Source of the DNA: Oleispira sp963933055
GTDB lineage: Bacteria; Pseudomonadota; Gammaproteobacteria; Pseudomonadales; Oceanobacteraceae
Assembly: GCA_963933055.1 (NCBI GenBank)
Contig: CAWVSY010000003.1
Span: 1-64,000, forward strand
Direction: 5' to 3'
Length of the DNA: 64,000 nt
The translations under genes and the position numbers were made by a program. Below are positions 1 through 7,478 of this stretch, in pieces; the stretch's first letter is position 1, and the number at the start of each line of letters is the position of its first letter. A model generated the notes under the pieces. That model saw only the letters and a program-made list of their open reading frames with translations. It searched no databases and was not told where the DNA came from.

Positions 1-1
1 G

Positions 2-1429
2 TCATTTCGCTAATGCCTCGGTTGCTTGCTCGGCGTCGGGGATGCGCAGCTCGCCTGAGATGAGTTTGGGAAGCAGGGTGTCGCGGAGTTTTTTTAATTC
101 TTCATTCTGTGCCTGAATCTGTAAATTCTTATTGTAATAAGTATTTAACATGATATTAGAAAAGGCTTTCAGAACATTACCATCGCTAGGGATTGCTGCT
201 TTAATCAATGATAATTCGTTATATGTTATTTGAGGAAAAGTACCAGAGCGCAGCTCTGCAATTCTTTGTAGATCAGAAATAGTTTTATTTAATGTCAGCA
301 AAAAATATACAAATCTAGAGTTGGCTTTTTCTTTCGCTCTCAAGACCATTAACTTTGTTGAAACAACATGTTCAGTCCCATCAAAATATACATATGCAAA
401 ACGTTTATTCTTAGGTCTAATTTCACTATATAAAATATCGTCTTTTTGTATCATTTTCTTCGCTTGTCCGGGAAGAGTTGATACTTCCGAATAATTTTTA
501 TGCAAAAAATTACCTGCCTCGATATCTCCCGTATTCAAAAAAATAACTTTATCTACTGTTTTTAAAGGATAAGTATTTGAAATAGTATCAGCGAGCTCAG
601 TGATATTTTTCACCCCCCACCCCTTCGGCACCCAGCCCTGAATGCCGACACTGGGTTCGTCGCTTTGCTCAAATGCTTGTGGGAATAAATGATGAAAAGC
701 GTGTGCGGCGGTTTGTCGGGCTGAACCCCGACCTACATTGTGTACGTTCAAGCGGCGCTGGGCGTGGGGCAATAAGGGTTCTGGGATGTTGTGCAGTGGC
801 GCGTTGTTATGCGCTAGGTTGTGGGCGATTATATTGTCGAATACGGGATCAAAATCCACGAACCAGCTTTTGAATAAGGCTTGGGCCATGGCTTCTAGGG
901 TTTGGTTGGTTTCGCGGTTTAGTTGAATTTTGTTGTCTAGAGAACCCAAGATATTAGAGATTTTCTTTTGCTCGATCAAAGCAGGAATTGAAAATCTTAA
1001 TCGCTCAAAAGTAGCTAAATTAATATTATCTTGAACCGAGCCAATAGCCTCACGCTGAAGTTGCGCCTTTAAATAGCGAAAACGATATTCAATGAATCGA
1101 ACATCGCATTTATTCTCATCAGCTATAAATCCAATCACACTATCAGGAAAGCAGGCGGGGTAACTGAGTATTCCTGTTTCAGCAATATTTGCAGCTATGG
1201 TTATACACATCGTTCCGGCAGGCCATAAACGACTCTGAGCCAAACCATCCTCGCTATAAGTTTGAGAGTGATTTGTTATTAAGCCGCCTGAAGCTTTTAC
1301 ATCTCCCGTCTGAATAAACGGATACGCGCCTCCATATAAATGCTCAGCATACCTAGGGCGATGCCTCGACTTTCCTCTTGCCACTTCACCTAAGTCGTTC
1401 AGCCCAACTTCCTTCCATTCACTCCCCAT
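2..1429 (-). CDS. hsdS: Type I restriction-modification specificity subunit HsdS
   Basis: DNA-recognition subunit of a type I restriction-modification enzyme; it would pair with HsdM to choose the methylated and cleaved site. The 475-residue protein has the usual two target-recognition halves, each followed by a conserved helical stretch (ETNQTLEAMAQALFKSWFVDF near residue 180, and the C-terminal LKKLRDTLLPKLISGELRI). The second half begins after a linker ending IQGWVPKGWGV. The ATG overlaps the hsdM stop by 11 bp, so translation is probably coupled. Oddity: linker residues about 231-239 (NVGRGSARQ) are encoded by a palindromic repeat also found twice in hsdM. The stop lies at base 2, so the gene is complete. 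The restriction subunit hsdR is not in the window and may lie beyond the left edge. Confidence 0.93.
   Translation of the reverse strand: MGSEWKEVGLNDLGEVARGKSRHRPRYAEHLYGGAYPFIQTGDVKASGGLITNHSQTYSEDGLAQSRLWPAGTMCITIAANIAETGILSYPACFPDSVIGFIADENKCDVRFIEYRFRYLKAQLQREAIGSVQDNINLATFERLRFSIPALIEQKKISNILGSLDNKIQLNRETNQTLEAMAQALFKSWFVDFDPVFDNIIAHNLAHNNAPLHNIPEPLLPHAQRRLNVHNVGRGSARQTAAHAFHHLFPQAFEQSDEPSVGIQGWVPKGWGVKNITELADTISNTYPLKTVDKVIFLNTGDIEAGNFLHKNYSEVSTLPGQAKKMIQKDDILYSEIRPKNKRFAYVYFDGTEHVVSTKLMVLRAKEKANSRFVYFLLTLNKTISDLQRIAELRSGTFPQITYNELSLIKAAIPSDGNVLKAFSNIMLNTYYNKNLQIQAQNEELKKLRDTLLPKLISGELRIPDAEQATEALAK
715..738 (-). repeat. Palindromic coding repeat, copy 1 (in hsdS)
   Basis: A 24-base unit whose core GTCGGGCTGAACCCCGAC forms a 6-bp stem (GTCGGG/CCCGAC) with a 6-base loop. 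It is read in frame in hsdS as NVGRGSARQ, in the linker between the two target-recognition halves. Confidence 0.8.
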
Positions 1430-3212
1430 AACCCAGCACCTCCAAGTTCTTTTTAATCGCGGCGTCTAGGGTTTGTGCGTCTTGCATTTGCTGGTACAGG
1501 GTTTGGCTAAGATCGCGCATTTTGTCTTCAAACGGGATGCCGTCGTCTTCGATTTCGGCTGCGCCGACGTAGCGCCCAGGGGTGAGCACGTAGTCGTTGG
1601 CTTTTATGTCGTCGAGGGTGGCAGATTTGCAATAGCCTGCAATGTTTTGGTAGACGTTATTTGCAGGGGCGTTATCTTGTCGGGCTGAACCCCGACCTAC
1701 ATTTTGTGTATCTTCCTCTTGTCGGGCTGAACCCCGACCTACATTTTGTGGGTTTTCGGTTGGGTTTGCGGTTTCTGTGCCGCTGCGCCATGCGTGGTAG
1801 GTGCCGGCGATTTTGGCGAGGTCGTCGTCGGTGAGTTCTTTGTGAATGCGACTCGCCATGGTGCCCATTTGGCGGGCGTCGATGAATAGGGTTTCGCCTT
1901 TTCTATCGCGGCGTTCTATTGTGCCGTCTGGATTTTTTACTTCGCCTTTGTTTTTGGTTAGAAACCATAAACACACCGGTATTTGGGTGGTGTAAAACAG
2001 TTGGCCAGGTAGGGCGATCATGCAGTCTACGTGGTCGTTGTCGATGATTTCTTGGCGGATCTTGCCTTCGCCGCTGGTATTACTGCTCATCGAGCCGTTG
2101 GCGAGTACAAAACCTGCGGTGCCCGCTTCAGATAGCTTGGACAGCATGTGCAGTATCCAGGCGTAGTTGGCGTTGCCGGTGGGCGGTGCGGTGTAGCCTG
2201 CCCAGCGCGGGTCGTCGACCAGCTCGCTTTCGCTGCGCCATTGTTTTTGGTTAAACGGCGGGTTGGCCATGATGAAGTCGGCTTTTAGATCGGGGTGCTG
2301 GTCTTTAAAAAAGGTGTCGCCTGCGACTTCGCCTAAGTTGCCGCTGATGCCACGAATGGCTAAGTTCATTTTGGCCAGTTTGTAGGTGGTGCTGGTGTAT
2401 TCTTGGCCGTAGATCGAGATGTCTTTTTGGTTGCCGTTGTGGCTGTTGATAAATTTGATCGACTGCACAAACATGCCGCCCGAACCGCAGCAGGGGTCGT
2501 AGATTTTGCCCTTGTAAGGTTCTAGCATTTCGGCGAGTAACGCGACTACCGATTTTGGGGTATAGAATTCGCCACCGCCTTTGCCTTCAGATGCGGCAAA
2601 TTTGCCTAAGAAGTATTCGTATACGCGACCAACGAGGTCTTCTTCGGCGAGGGCTTTGGCCTCGGCGTTTAGGTGTTCTTCACCTTCTTTGATGCCTGCT
2701 TGTTCTTCTACATACGTATCAATATTGTTGATGGTATCGAGCAGCGCGGCCAGTTTGTTGCTTTCTAAGCCTAAGCGCGAGAAGTAGTTGTCGGGCAATG
2801 CCCCCGCTAACGATTTGTTGTTTTTTTCGATGGTATGCAAGGCGGTGTCAATTTTTAGGGCGATGTCGTCTTGTTTGGCGTGGGTTAATAGTTCTTGCCA
2901 GCGCGCTTCTACGGGTAGGTAGAAGACGTTGTCTTTGGTGTAAAAGTCGACCATGTCGACATAGTCACCCATGCCTTCGTTTTGCAGTTTATAACGCTGG
3001 GCTTCGAATTTGTCGGAGATGAATTTTAAGAAGATGAGGCTGAGTACAATGTGCTTGTATTCACTGGATTCTACCGAGCCGCGCAGTTTGTTGGCGCTAT
3101 CCCATAGGGTTTCTTCGAAGCTGGTTGTTTTTTTAACGGCTGCTTTGGTCGCTTTTTTAACGGCGGCTTTTTTAGCGGGGGCTTTGGTTTTTTTGGCTTT
3201 TGGGGCTGTCAT
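1419..3212 (-). CDS. hsdM: Type I restriction-modification methyltransferase HsdM
   Basis: N6-adenine DNA methyltransferase subunit. Counting from the ATG at 3212, the SAM-binding motif DPCCGSGG lies near residue 240 and the catalytic NPPF near 317, preceded by the HsdM N-terminal helical domain (SSEYKHIVLSLIFLKFISDKF). A TTG at 3224 is also in frame, but the ATG has AGG 5-6 bases upstream and is preferred. The first 30 residues are an unusual Lys/Ala-rich tail (repeats of AKKAAVKK and TKAAVKK) resembling histone H1-like tails, not typical of HsdM. Two copies of the peptide NVGRGSARQ, about residues 490-498 and 504-512, come from a palindromic repeat inserted in frame before the conserved C-terminal DYVLTPGRYVG. 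The gene overlaps hsdS. Confidence 0.93.
   Translation of the reverse strand: MTAPKAKKTKAPAKKAAVKKATKAAVKKTTSFEETLWDSANKLRGSVESSEYKHIVLSLIFLKFISDKFEAQRYKLQNEGMGDYVDMVDFYTKDNVFYLPVEARWQELLTHAKQDDIALKIDTALHTIEKNNKSLAGALPDNYFSRLGLESNKLAALLDTINNIDTYVEEQAGIKEGEEHLNAEAKALAEEDLVGRVYEYFLGKFAASEGKGGGEFYTPKSVVALLAEMLEPYKGKIYDPCCGSGGMFVQSIKFINSHNGNQKDISIYGQEYTSTTYKLAKMNLAIRGISGNLGEVAGDTFFKDQHPDLKADFIMANPPFNQKQWRSESELVDDPRWAGYTAPPTGNANYAWILHMLSKLSEAGTAGFVLANGSMSSNTSGEGKIRQEIIDNDHVDCMIALPGQLFYTTQIPVCLWFLTKNKGEVKNPDGTIERRDRKGETLFIDARQMGTMASRIHKELTDDDLAKIAGTYHAWRSGTETANPTENPQNVGRGSARQEEDTQNVGRGSARQDNAPANNVYQNIAGYCKSATLDDIKANDYVLTPGRYVGAAEIEDDGIPFEDKMRDLSQTLYQQMQDAQTLDAAIKKNLEVLGYGE
1679..1702 (-). repeat. 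Palindromic coding repeat, copy 2 (in hsdM)
   Basis: Same 24-base unit as at 715-738, here followed by ATTTTGTG in the plus direction. It is translated in hsdM in the same phase as NVGRGSARQ. Confidence 0.8.
1721..1744 (-). repeat. Palindromic coding repeat, copy 3 (in hsdM)
   Basis: Identical unit, starting 42 bp (14 codons) after the start of copy 2 and also followed by ATTTTGTG. The two hsdM copies give tandem NVGRGSARQ peptides separated by a short acidic spacer. Confidence 0.8.
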
Positions 3213-3345
3213 GACGACCTGCAATGTGCGGAATTAGGGGAATATGTATATAGGGCTACTTTATACTCAGATTGAGCCTGATAGGCAATCGACCACCATA
3301 GAATTCCTCTTCACAACTAGAACAGTCCGTTCATATTATAGAGGC

Positions 3346-3374
3346 TATTATTCCGCATATTTCGCGGTATTATA
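3346..3374. promoter_or_regulatory. Imperfect inverted repeat between hsdM and the DMT gene
   Basis: Arms TATTATTCCGC and GCGGTATTATA match at 9 of 11 positions around a 7-base spacer. The site sits in the roughly 210 bp divergent intergenic region, about 50 bp before the DMT transporter and 135 bp before hsdM. It may be an operator for either gene; its protein partner is unknown. Confidence 0.3.
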
Positions 3375-3423
3375 AACGCTATCATTTTTCCATATTTCAC
3401 GCCTTTTATAAGTTGTCATTGTC

Positions 3424-4308
3424 TTGCAAAATCACTCTCTTAAAGCTGATGCGTATCTCATCATCGTTACTTTACTGGCCGCTATCAGTTGGATGTTTTC
3501 TAAAGAAGCCGTTAATGAAATGCCTCCTTTGTTGTTTATCGGCAGCCGATTTTTATTAGCCGGAATTTTTTTAGCCTTATTCTGTAAGCGTTCTTTGCTA
3601 GGCTTAGACCCCAAGCAATGGCTAGTATCGACTCAAATAGGTATCTTGTTTGGCATGGCGATGTGCTTATGGATTTTTGGTTTATTTCACGCTAAAAACT
3701 TAGGTGAAGGTGCTTTCATAACCAGTATATCCTCAATTCTGGTTGCGCCGATTAGCTATATGATTTTTAAAGATAAGGTACAAAAAAGTAACTGGGTTGC
3801 ATTACCTGTCGCCTTTATTGGTTTAGGTTTACTAGGGTTAGAAAATGGCTTTCACCCTGAGCCAAGCCAATTATTCTTTTTAAGTGCCGCTATTTTATTA
3901 TCCCTTACGTTTATTCTTAATGGCCGTGCCGCTGTGTACATGTCGGCGACGGCCTTAACCGCAATTTCATTATCATTTGTGGGGATTATGGGAATTATTA
4001 TTTCAGCATTCACTGAAATTTGGCCTGAAGCCGCAAGCGTATCGATGTGGCAGTGGCTCTTATTAAGCGCACTCATTGGTACCGCCGCTCGGTTCTTGCT
4101 GCAAACCTACGCTCAAGGGCTAACAACACCTAGCCATGCTGCGGTGATTATGATTTTAGAACCCATTTGGACAGCACTCATCGCCGCCTATTGGTTTAGT
4201 GAAAGAATGTCTGCATTGCAATTGACCGGTTGTAGTTTGATTTTCGCAGCACTGATTATTAATCGCTGGTCTAATGTTAGAGTATGGTTAAAAACCCGAC
4301 CAAGTTAA
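3424..4308 (+). CDS. DMT-family transporter (EamA domains)
   Basis: Inner-membrane carrier of the drug/metabolite transporter superfamily. About ten hydrophobic segments fall into two EamA-type halves. Recognisable features are the start SWMFSKEAVNEMPPLLFIGSR (typical of the first EamA repeat, split here from a longer run) and the C-terminal half with ILEPIWTALIAAYWFSE. The 294-residue length fits the family. The best start is a TTG at 3424, since an in-frame stop lies at 3409-3411 and no in-frame ATG precedes residue 24; the ribosome site is weak. The substrate cannot be predicted. The gene converges on the HDOD-like gene 6 bp away. Confidence 0.82.
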   Translation: MQNHSLKADAYLIIVTLLAAISWMFSKEAVNEMPPLLFIGSRFLLAGIFLALFCKRSLLGLDPKQWLVSTQIGILFGMAMCLWIFGLFHAKNLGEGAFITSISSILVAPISYMIFKDKVQKSNWVALPVAFIGLGLLGLENGFHPEPSQLFFLSAAILLSLTFILNGRAAVYMSATALTAISLSFVGIMGIIISAFTEIWPEAASVSMWQWLLLSALIGTAARFLLQTYAQGLTTPSHAAVIMILEPIWTALIAAYWFSERMSALQLTGCSLIFAALIINRWSNVRVWLKTRPS

Positions 4309-4314
4309 CGATCA

Positions 4315-4644
4315 TCATTCTCTTTCTTGCCACAATGCTTCAAGATCTTCACTTAGGTCTTGATAGATGTCTTCATTAATACCCAATTGAACATAACAAG
4401 ATTCTTTAACATCATCCCAGCCTTCAATATTCTGCCGACGCTTAAGGCTGCTGACTAAGTTATCTGTAGTTTTCAATATGGCTGATGATAAACCGATATC
4501 CGTAGAAATGACTCTGGCTAAATCGGTTAAGTCGCCATTAGGATCCGCACAAATTTCTTGTACTTCAATCAAGATAGAGGGCATTGAAGGAATGCTAAAA
4601 CCTTCAGATACATGATTAATTACATCCTGTGTAATTGCGATCAT
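4315..4644 (-). CDS. Short HDOD-like protein with probable internal deletion
   Basis: Residues about 15-62 (FSIPSMPSILIEVQEICADP through VISTDIGLSSAILKTTDN) match the start of an HDOD domain, a signalling relative of HD phosphohydrolases. The HDOD core (usually about 200 residues) then stops abruptly. The last 45 residues (GWDDVKESCYVQLGINEDIYQDL...) resemble the C-terminal tail of HDOD-only proteins. The simplest reading is an in-frame internal deletion joining the two ends of a longer ancestor. The frame is open and has an ATG, so a product may still be made, but normal HDOD function is doubtful. Alternatively it is a genuine short subfamily. Confidence 0.6.
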   Translation of the reverse strand: MIAITQDVINHVSEGFSIPSMPSILIEVQEICADPNGDLTDLARVISTDIGLSSAILKTTDNLVSSLKRRQNIEGWDDVKESCYVQLGINEDIYQDLSEDLEALWQERE

Positions 4645-4736
4645 AATTTATAACTCAAGAGAATTTATTCATATCAATGAATGTTAGCTTAAGATGAGAA
4701 AGCTTGTATTTTTTATCCTAGACTAAGTCAAAAGAA

Positions 4737-5438
4737 TTAAAATAAATCTCTGAGTCGTGTTCCCTTGCCCTTAAGATTAAGCTGCGCAAGTAAAAGCTCG
4801 GCCGAAGATAAGGCATCCATGAGCGCATTATGAGCAGGATAAGCGGGCAAGTTATAACGTGATCGGCATTCTGCTAATCGTAATTCACCAGTTTCAATAT
4901 GATCTTTGTGCCGTAATAGTTTTTTTTGTTCAATCGCTAACGTATCGATAACAGGTAAGAGCATTGGGCTTGAGAAAAGCTCCATGCTGGCTTTATTTAA
5001 ATAAGCCATATCAAGCGGTGCGTGATGAAAGACAAGAACTTTACCGGCGGCCAGCGTCAAAAACCGCTCAACCACAAACATGATATTTTCACCTTGTTGT
5101 AATTCACAGTCGCGTAAATTATGAATCGTTGCACTTTGCCCTACCGTTTTTTTTGCTTTTAATAAATGATGCTCGGCGCTGGATAATTGAATCTTTGCAT
5201 TTTTTATCACGACCCAGCCAATGCTTAGAATTTCTCCTTCACGGGCATCGAGTGATGACATTTCTAGGTCAGCGACCAAGAATTCAACATCCTGAAAAGG
5301 CATCGAGGGTTTAATCGTATGTTTATGAAAACATTCACGCCAACAATGCGTTAACAGGTGCCCATAACGCGATTGATTCACAAGGCGTTGAAAATAATAC
5401 TGCTGGCAACGTAATAAAAGAAGATGCGACCAAAGCAT
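4737..5438 (-). CDS. DnaQ-like 3'-5' exonuclease (DEDDh family)
   Basis: Predicted 3'-5' exonuclease related to the epsilon subunit of DNA polymerase III. Visible DEDDh residues are the Asp/Glu pair in VADLEMSSLD (about residue 55), the Asp in FHHAPLDMAYLN, and the His/Asp of AHNALMDALSSAELLL. At 233 residues it carries an N-terminal extension of about 45 residues before exo motif I and lacks the polymerase-binding tail of true epsilon. Its ATG overlaps the stop of the DUF294 gene by one base (TAATG), indicating coupled translation. The same pair lies near acetate genes in other gammaproteobacteria (recalled), suggesting a link to the acetate locus at 11-22 kb. Confidence 0.88.
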   Translation of the reverse strand: MLWSHLLLLRCQQYYFQRLVNQSRYGHLLTHCWRECFHKHTIKPSMPFQDVEFLVADLEMSSLDAREGEILSIGWVVIKNAKIQLSSAEHHLLKAKKTVGQSATIHNLRDCELQQGENIMFVVERFLTLAAGKVLVFHHAPLDMAYLNKASMELFSSPMLLPVIDTLAIEQKKLLRHKDHIETGELRLAECRSRYNLPAYPAHNALMDALSSAELLLAQLNLKGKGTRLRDLF

Positions 5439-7279
5439 TAGCCAAGTCCTTGGCGATATTTTAATTTAACACCCTGCTGTGCATCTTTAACGATACCAAA
5501 AGCATCTTTTAATTGTTTCGCAACAATTTTTGATAATGAAGCAGGGTTAACATAATTACTCGGGGTTTGTCCGTTCACGATTTCTTCGGCCTGATGTACA
5601 AGACGCAGCTGCATAAGAACTTGTAAAGCATCTTGTAGGTTGCGGCTATCAACAATGGTCATTGCTTTGCAATCAACCAGCGCACGTAAACGATCAATGG
5701 TATTGACTTCAAATAAACCATTAGCCAATGCGTGTAAGCGCACAATATCAATAATAGGAATAACACCGCGTTTTTTTAAATTAAGTTCGTGGGCATGTTC
5801 ACCATTTTGTTCAACAACAAAACGTCGAAAAACCCCCATAGGCGGCGCATTACTTAATACATTCTGGGCTAACGCGGCTAAAAAGATGCTATTGCTTTGT
5901 GTATGGTTAAGCATATGCGTTTGTAATTTTTTGGCGAGTTCGTTATCGCCATAAATTGTGCGCAAATCAAAGAATATACTGACCTCCATCACGGCTCGCT
6001 CGGTAGGTGTTCGCATCCAACGATCGACTGTTTTCATCCATTCTTTTAATGGTTGGCGTAAGTTATTATTCGTTGCCATGATATTTCCAGGACAATAAAT
6101 ATAACCACAATCATTTAAACCATTACACACATATTCAGCTAACTGTGAAAACCAAGATTCATCTTCCGGCTTCATCTCATCACTTATTAATAATGCGTTA
6201 TCTTGATCGGCACCGAGTAATTGTTCTTTGCGTCCCTGAGAACCAAAGCCTAGCCAACAAAAAGGCACTGGTGCTGGCCCTATTTCTTCAATAGCGAGCT
6301 CAATTAAACGCACGGTAATGGCATCACTCAAGGCTGTTAGCACATGACTTAGTTGGTTAGAGCGAATACCAGCATGCACCCATTGAACTAATAAATCGGG
6401 CATTGCTGCCACGACTCTTTTTAATTCTTGAGTCGTGGTTTGACGACCAATATGTTGAACTAAAAATACAGGATCATCTTTACGCGCAAGCATTAAATCG
6501 GAAGCGGTGATGATGCCGGTAACCTTTGTATCTTCCATGATAGGGATGTGATGAATGCCTCGCTGAGTCATAAATAACGTTGCATCAAAAATTGAGCAGC
6601 TAGGAATCAGTGTCAGTGGATCTGGTGTCATAATTTGGCTGACTGGCTGATCTAAAGATAATCCTTTGGCGACGGCACGCGAGCGTATATCACGGTCTGT
6701 TACTATGCCGACTAAATTCTCATCGACCATAACTAATATTGAAGAAAAACGATGCTCTGACATTAATGCAGCGGTTTTTTGAATACTGGTATCTGGGGTA
6801 ACAGACAGCAGCTCATTGCTCATCAAGTCACTGAGGGGGCGCATCATATCGTTGGGTACAGGCTCGTGACGAGCTGCACGCCGAACACGACGGCTGCGCT
6901 GGCTTGAAAAAAATCGATCAAATGCACGATAGTCACTGCGCAATTGCTGATAAGGAATTTCAGGTAATGTGTAAATTAAAGCGTCTTCAATTAATGTCGC
7001 TTTAATACCGGGCTGTTCAACATTGAGCCCACCTAAATTGAAACTGTCACCTTCTGCTAGGCGATCTAATAATAAATCTTTAGCACAACGTAATTCAGCC
7101 GCGCCACTGCGTAAAATTCTTAGGCCGCCGTCCAGATCTTGCTTGCCAAATTGACTGCCTTTGCTGTGATAGCTCACCTCAATGTCAGAAACTACTTGCG
7201 CAATAACAGCATTAGGAAGCTGATCGAAGGGCAAGCATTCGCTTAAAAAATTATGGATGGCGATTAATTCTGGGGACAT
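5438..7279 (-). CDS. Cyclic-nucleotide/CBS/DUF294 nucleotidyltransferase-like protein
   Basis: Multidomain cytoplasmic signalling protein of 613 residues. An N-terminal cNMP-binding-like domain (about 10-125) is followed by a pair of CBS domains (about 150-270; VTDRDIRSRAVAKG and GIITASDLMLARKD are typical). A GlnD-like nucleotidyltransferase domain (DUF294) has the core GFGSQGRKEQLLGADQDNAL near residue 350, with the GS and DxD-type residues intact. A helical DUF294 C-terminal domain ends the protein. By family it probably senses a nucleotide and may nucleotidylate a partner; neither is proven. It forms a two-gene operon with the exonuclease. The upstream 200 bp contains GTCTAATC near 7330, vaguely like the sites in the acetate locus. 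Confidence 0.87.
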   Translation of the reverse strand: MSPELIAIHNFLSECLPFDQLPNAVIAQVVSDIEVSYHSKGSQFGKQDLDGGLRILRSGAAELRCAKDLLLDRLAEGDSFNLGGLNVEQPGIKATLIEDALIYTLPEIPYQQLRSDYRAFDRFFSSQRSRRVRRAARHEPVPNDMMRPLSDLMSNELLSVTPDTSIQKTAALMSEHRFSSILVMVDENLVGIVTDRDIRSRAVAKGLSLDQPVSQIMTPDPLTLIPSCSIFDATLFMTQRGIHHIPIMEDTKVTGIITASDLMLARKDDPVFLVQHIGRQTTTQELKRVVAAMPDLLVQWVHAGIRSNQLSHVLTALSDAITVRLIELAIEEIGPAPVPFCWLGFGSQGRKEQLLGADQDNALLISDEMKPEDESWFSQLAEYVCNGLNDCGYIYCPGNIMATNNNLRQPLKEWMKTVDRWMRTPTERAVMEVSIFFDLRTIYGDNELAKKLQTHMLNHTQSNSIFLAALAQNVLSNAPPMGVFRRFVVEQNGEHAHELNLKKRGVIPIIDIVRLHALANGLFEVNTIDRLRALVDCKAMTIVDSRNLQDALQVLMQLRLVHQAEEIVNGQTPSNYVNPASLSKIVAKQLKDAFGIVKDAQQGVKLKYRQGLG

Positions 7280-7401
7280 TAACGGTATTACCTAAGGTCA
7301 CTGCTGTTCAACTAAGCATCAAAAGAAAAGTCTAATCTACTCAATTGGGATTGGCGTATGCCTAAGATATATAATAGTACCATTTCAAACATAAACGCAA
7401 A

Positions 7402-7431
7402 AAAACCCAGCCTTAAATAAGGCTGGGTTTT
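7402..7431 (-). terminator. Rho-independent terminator after the lipase gene
   Basis: A perfect 13-bp stem (AAAACCCAGCCTT/AAGGCTGGGTTTT) with a 4-base loop. Read on the minus strand it is followed by a longer T run, so it terminates the lipase transcript about 48 bp after its stop. Confidence 0.88.
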
Positions 7432-7478
7432 ATTTCTACGTTTTAAAAAGCGCTTTCTTTATTACTGTTTGAGTGCGC

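Noticed and set aside
3213..3224. Upstream TTG start for hsdM
   Set aside because: The ATG four codons downstream has AGG at good spacing, while the TTG has no ribosome site.
5640..5954. 104-codon plus-strand frame inside the DUF294 gene
   Set aside because: Antisense shadow of a well-supported gene.
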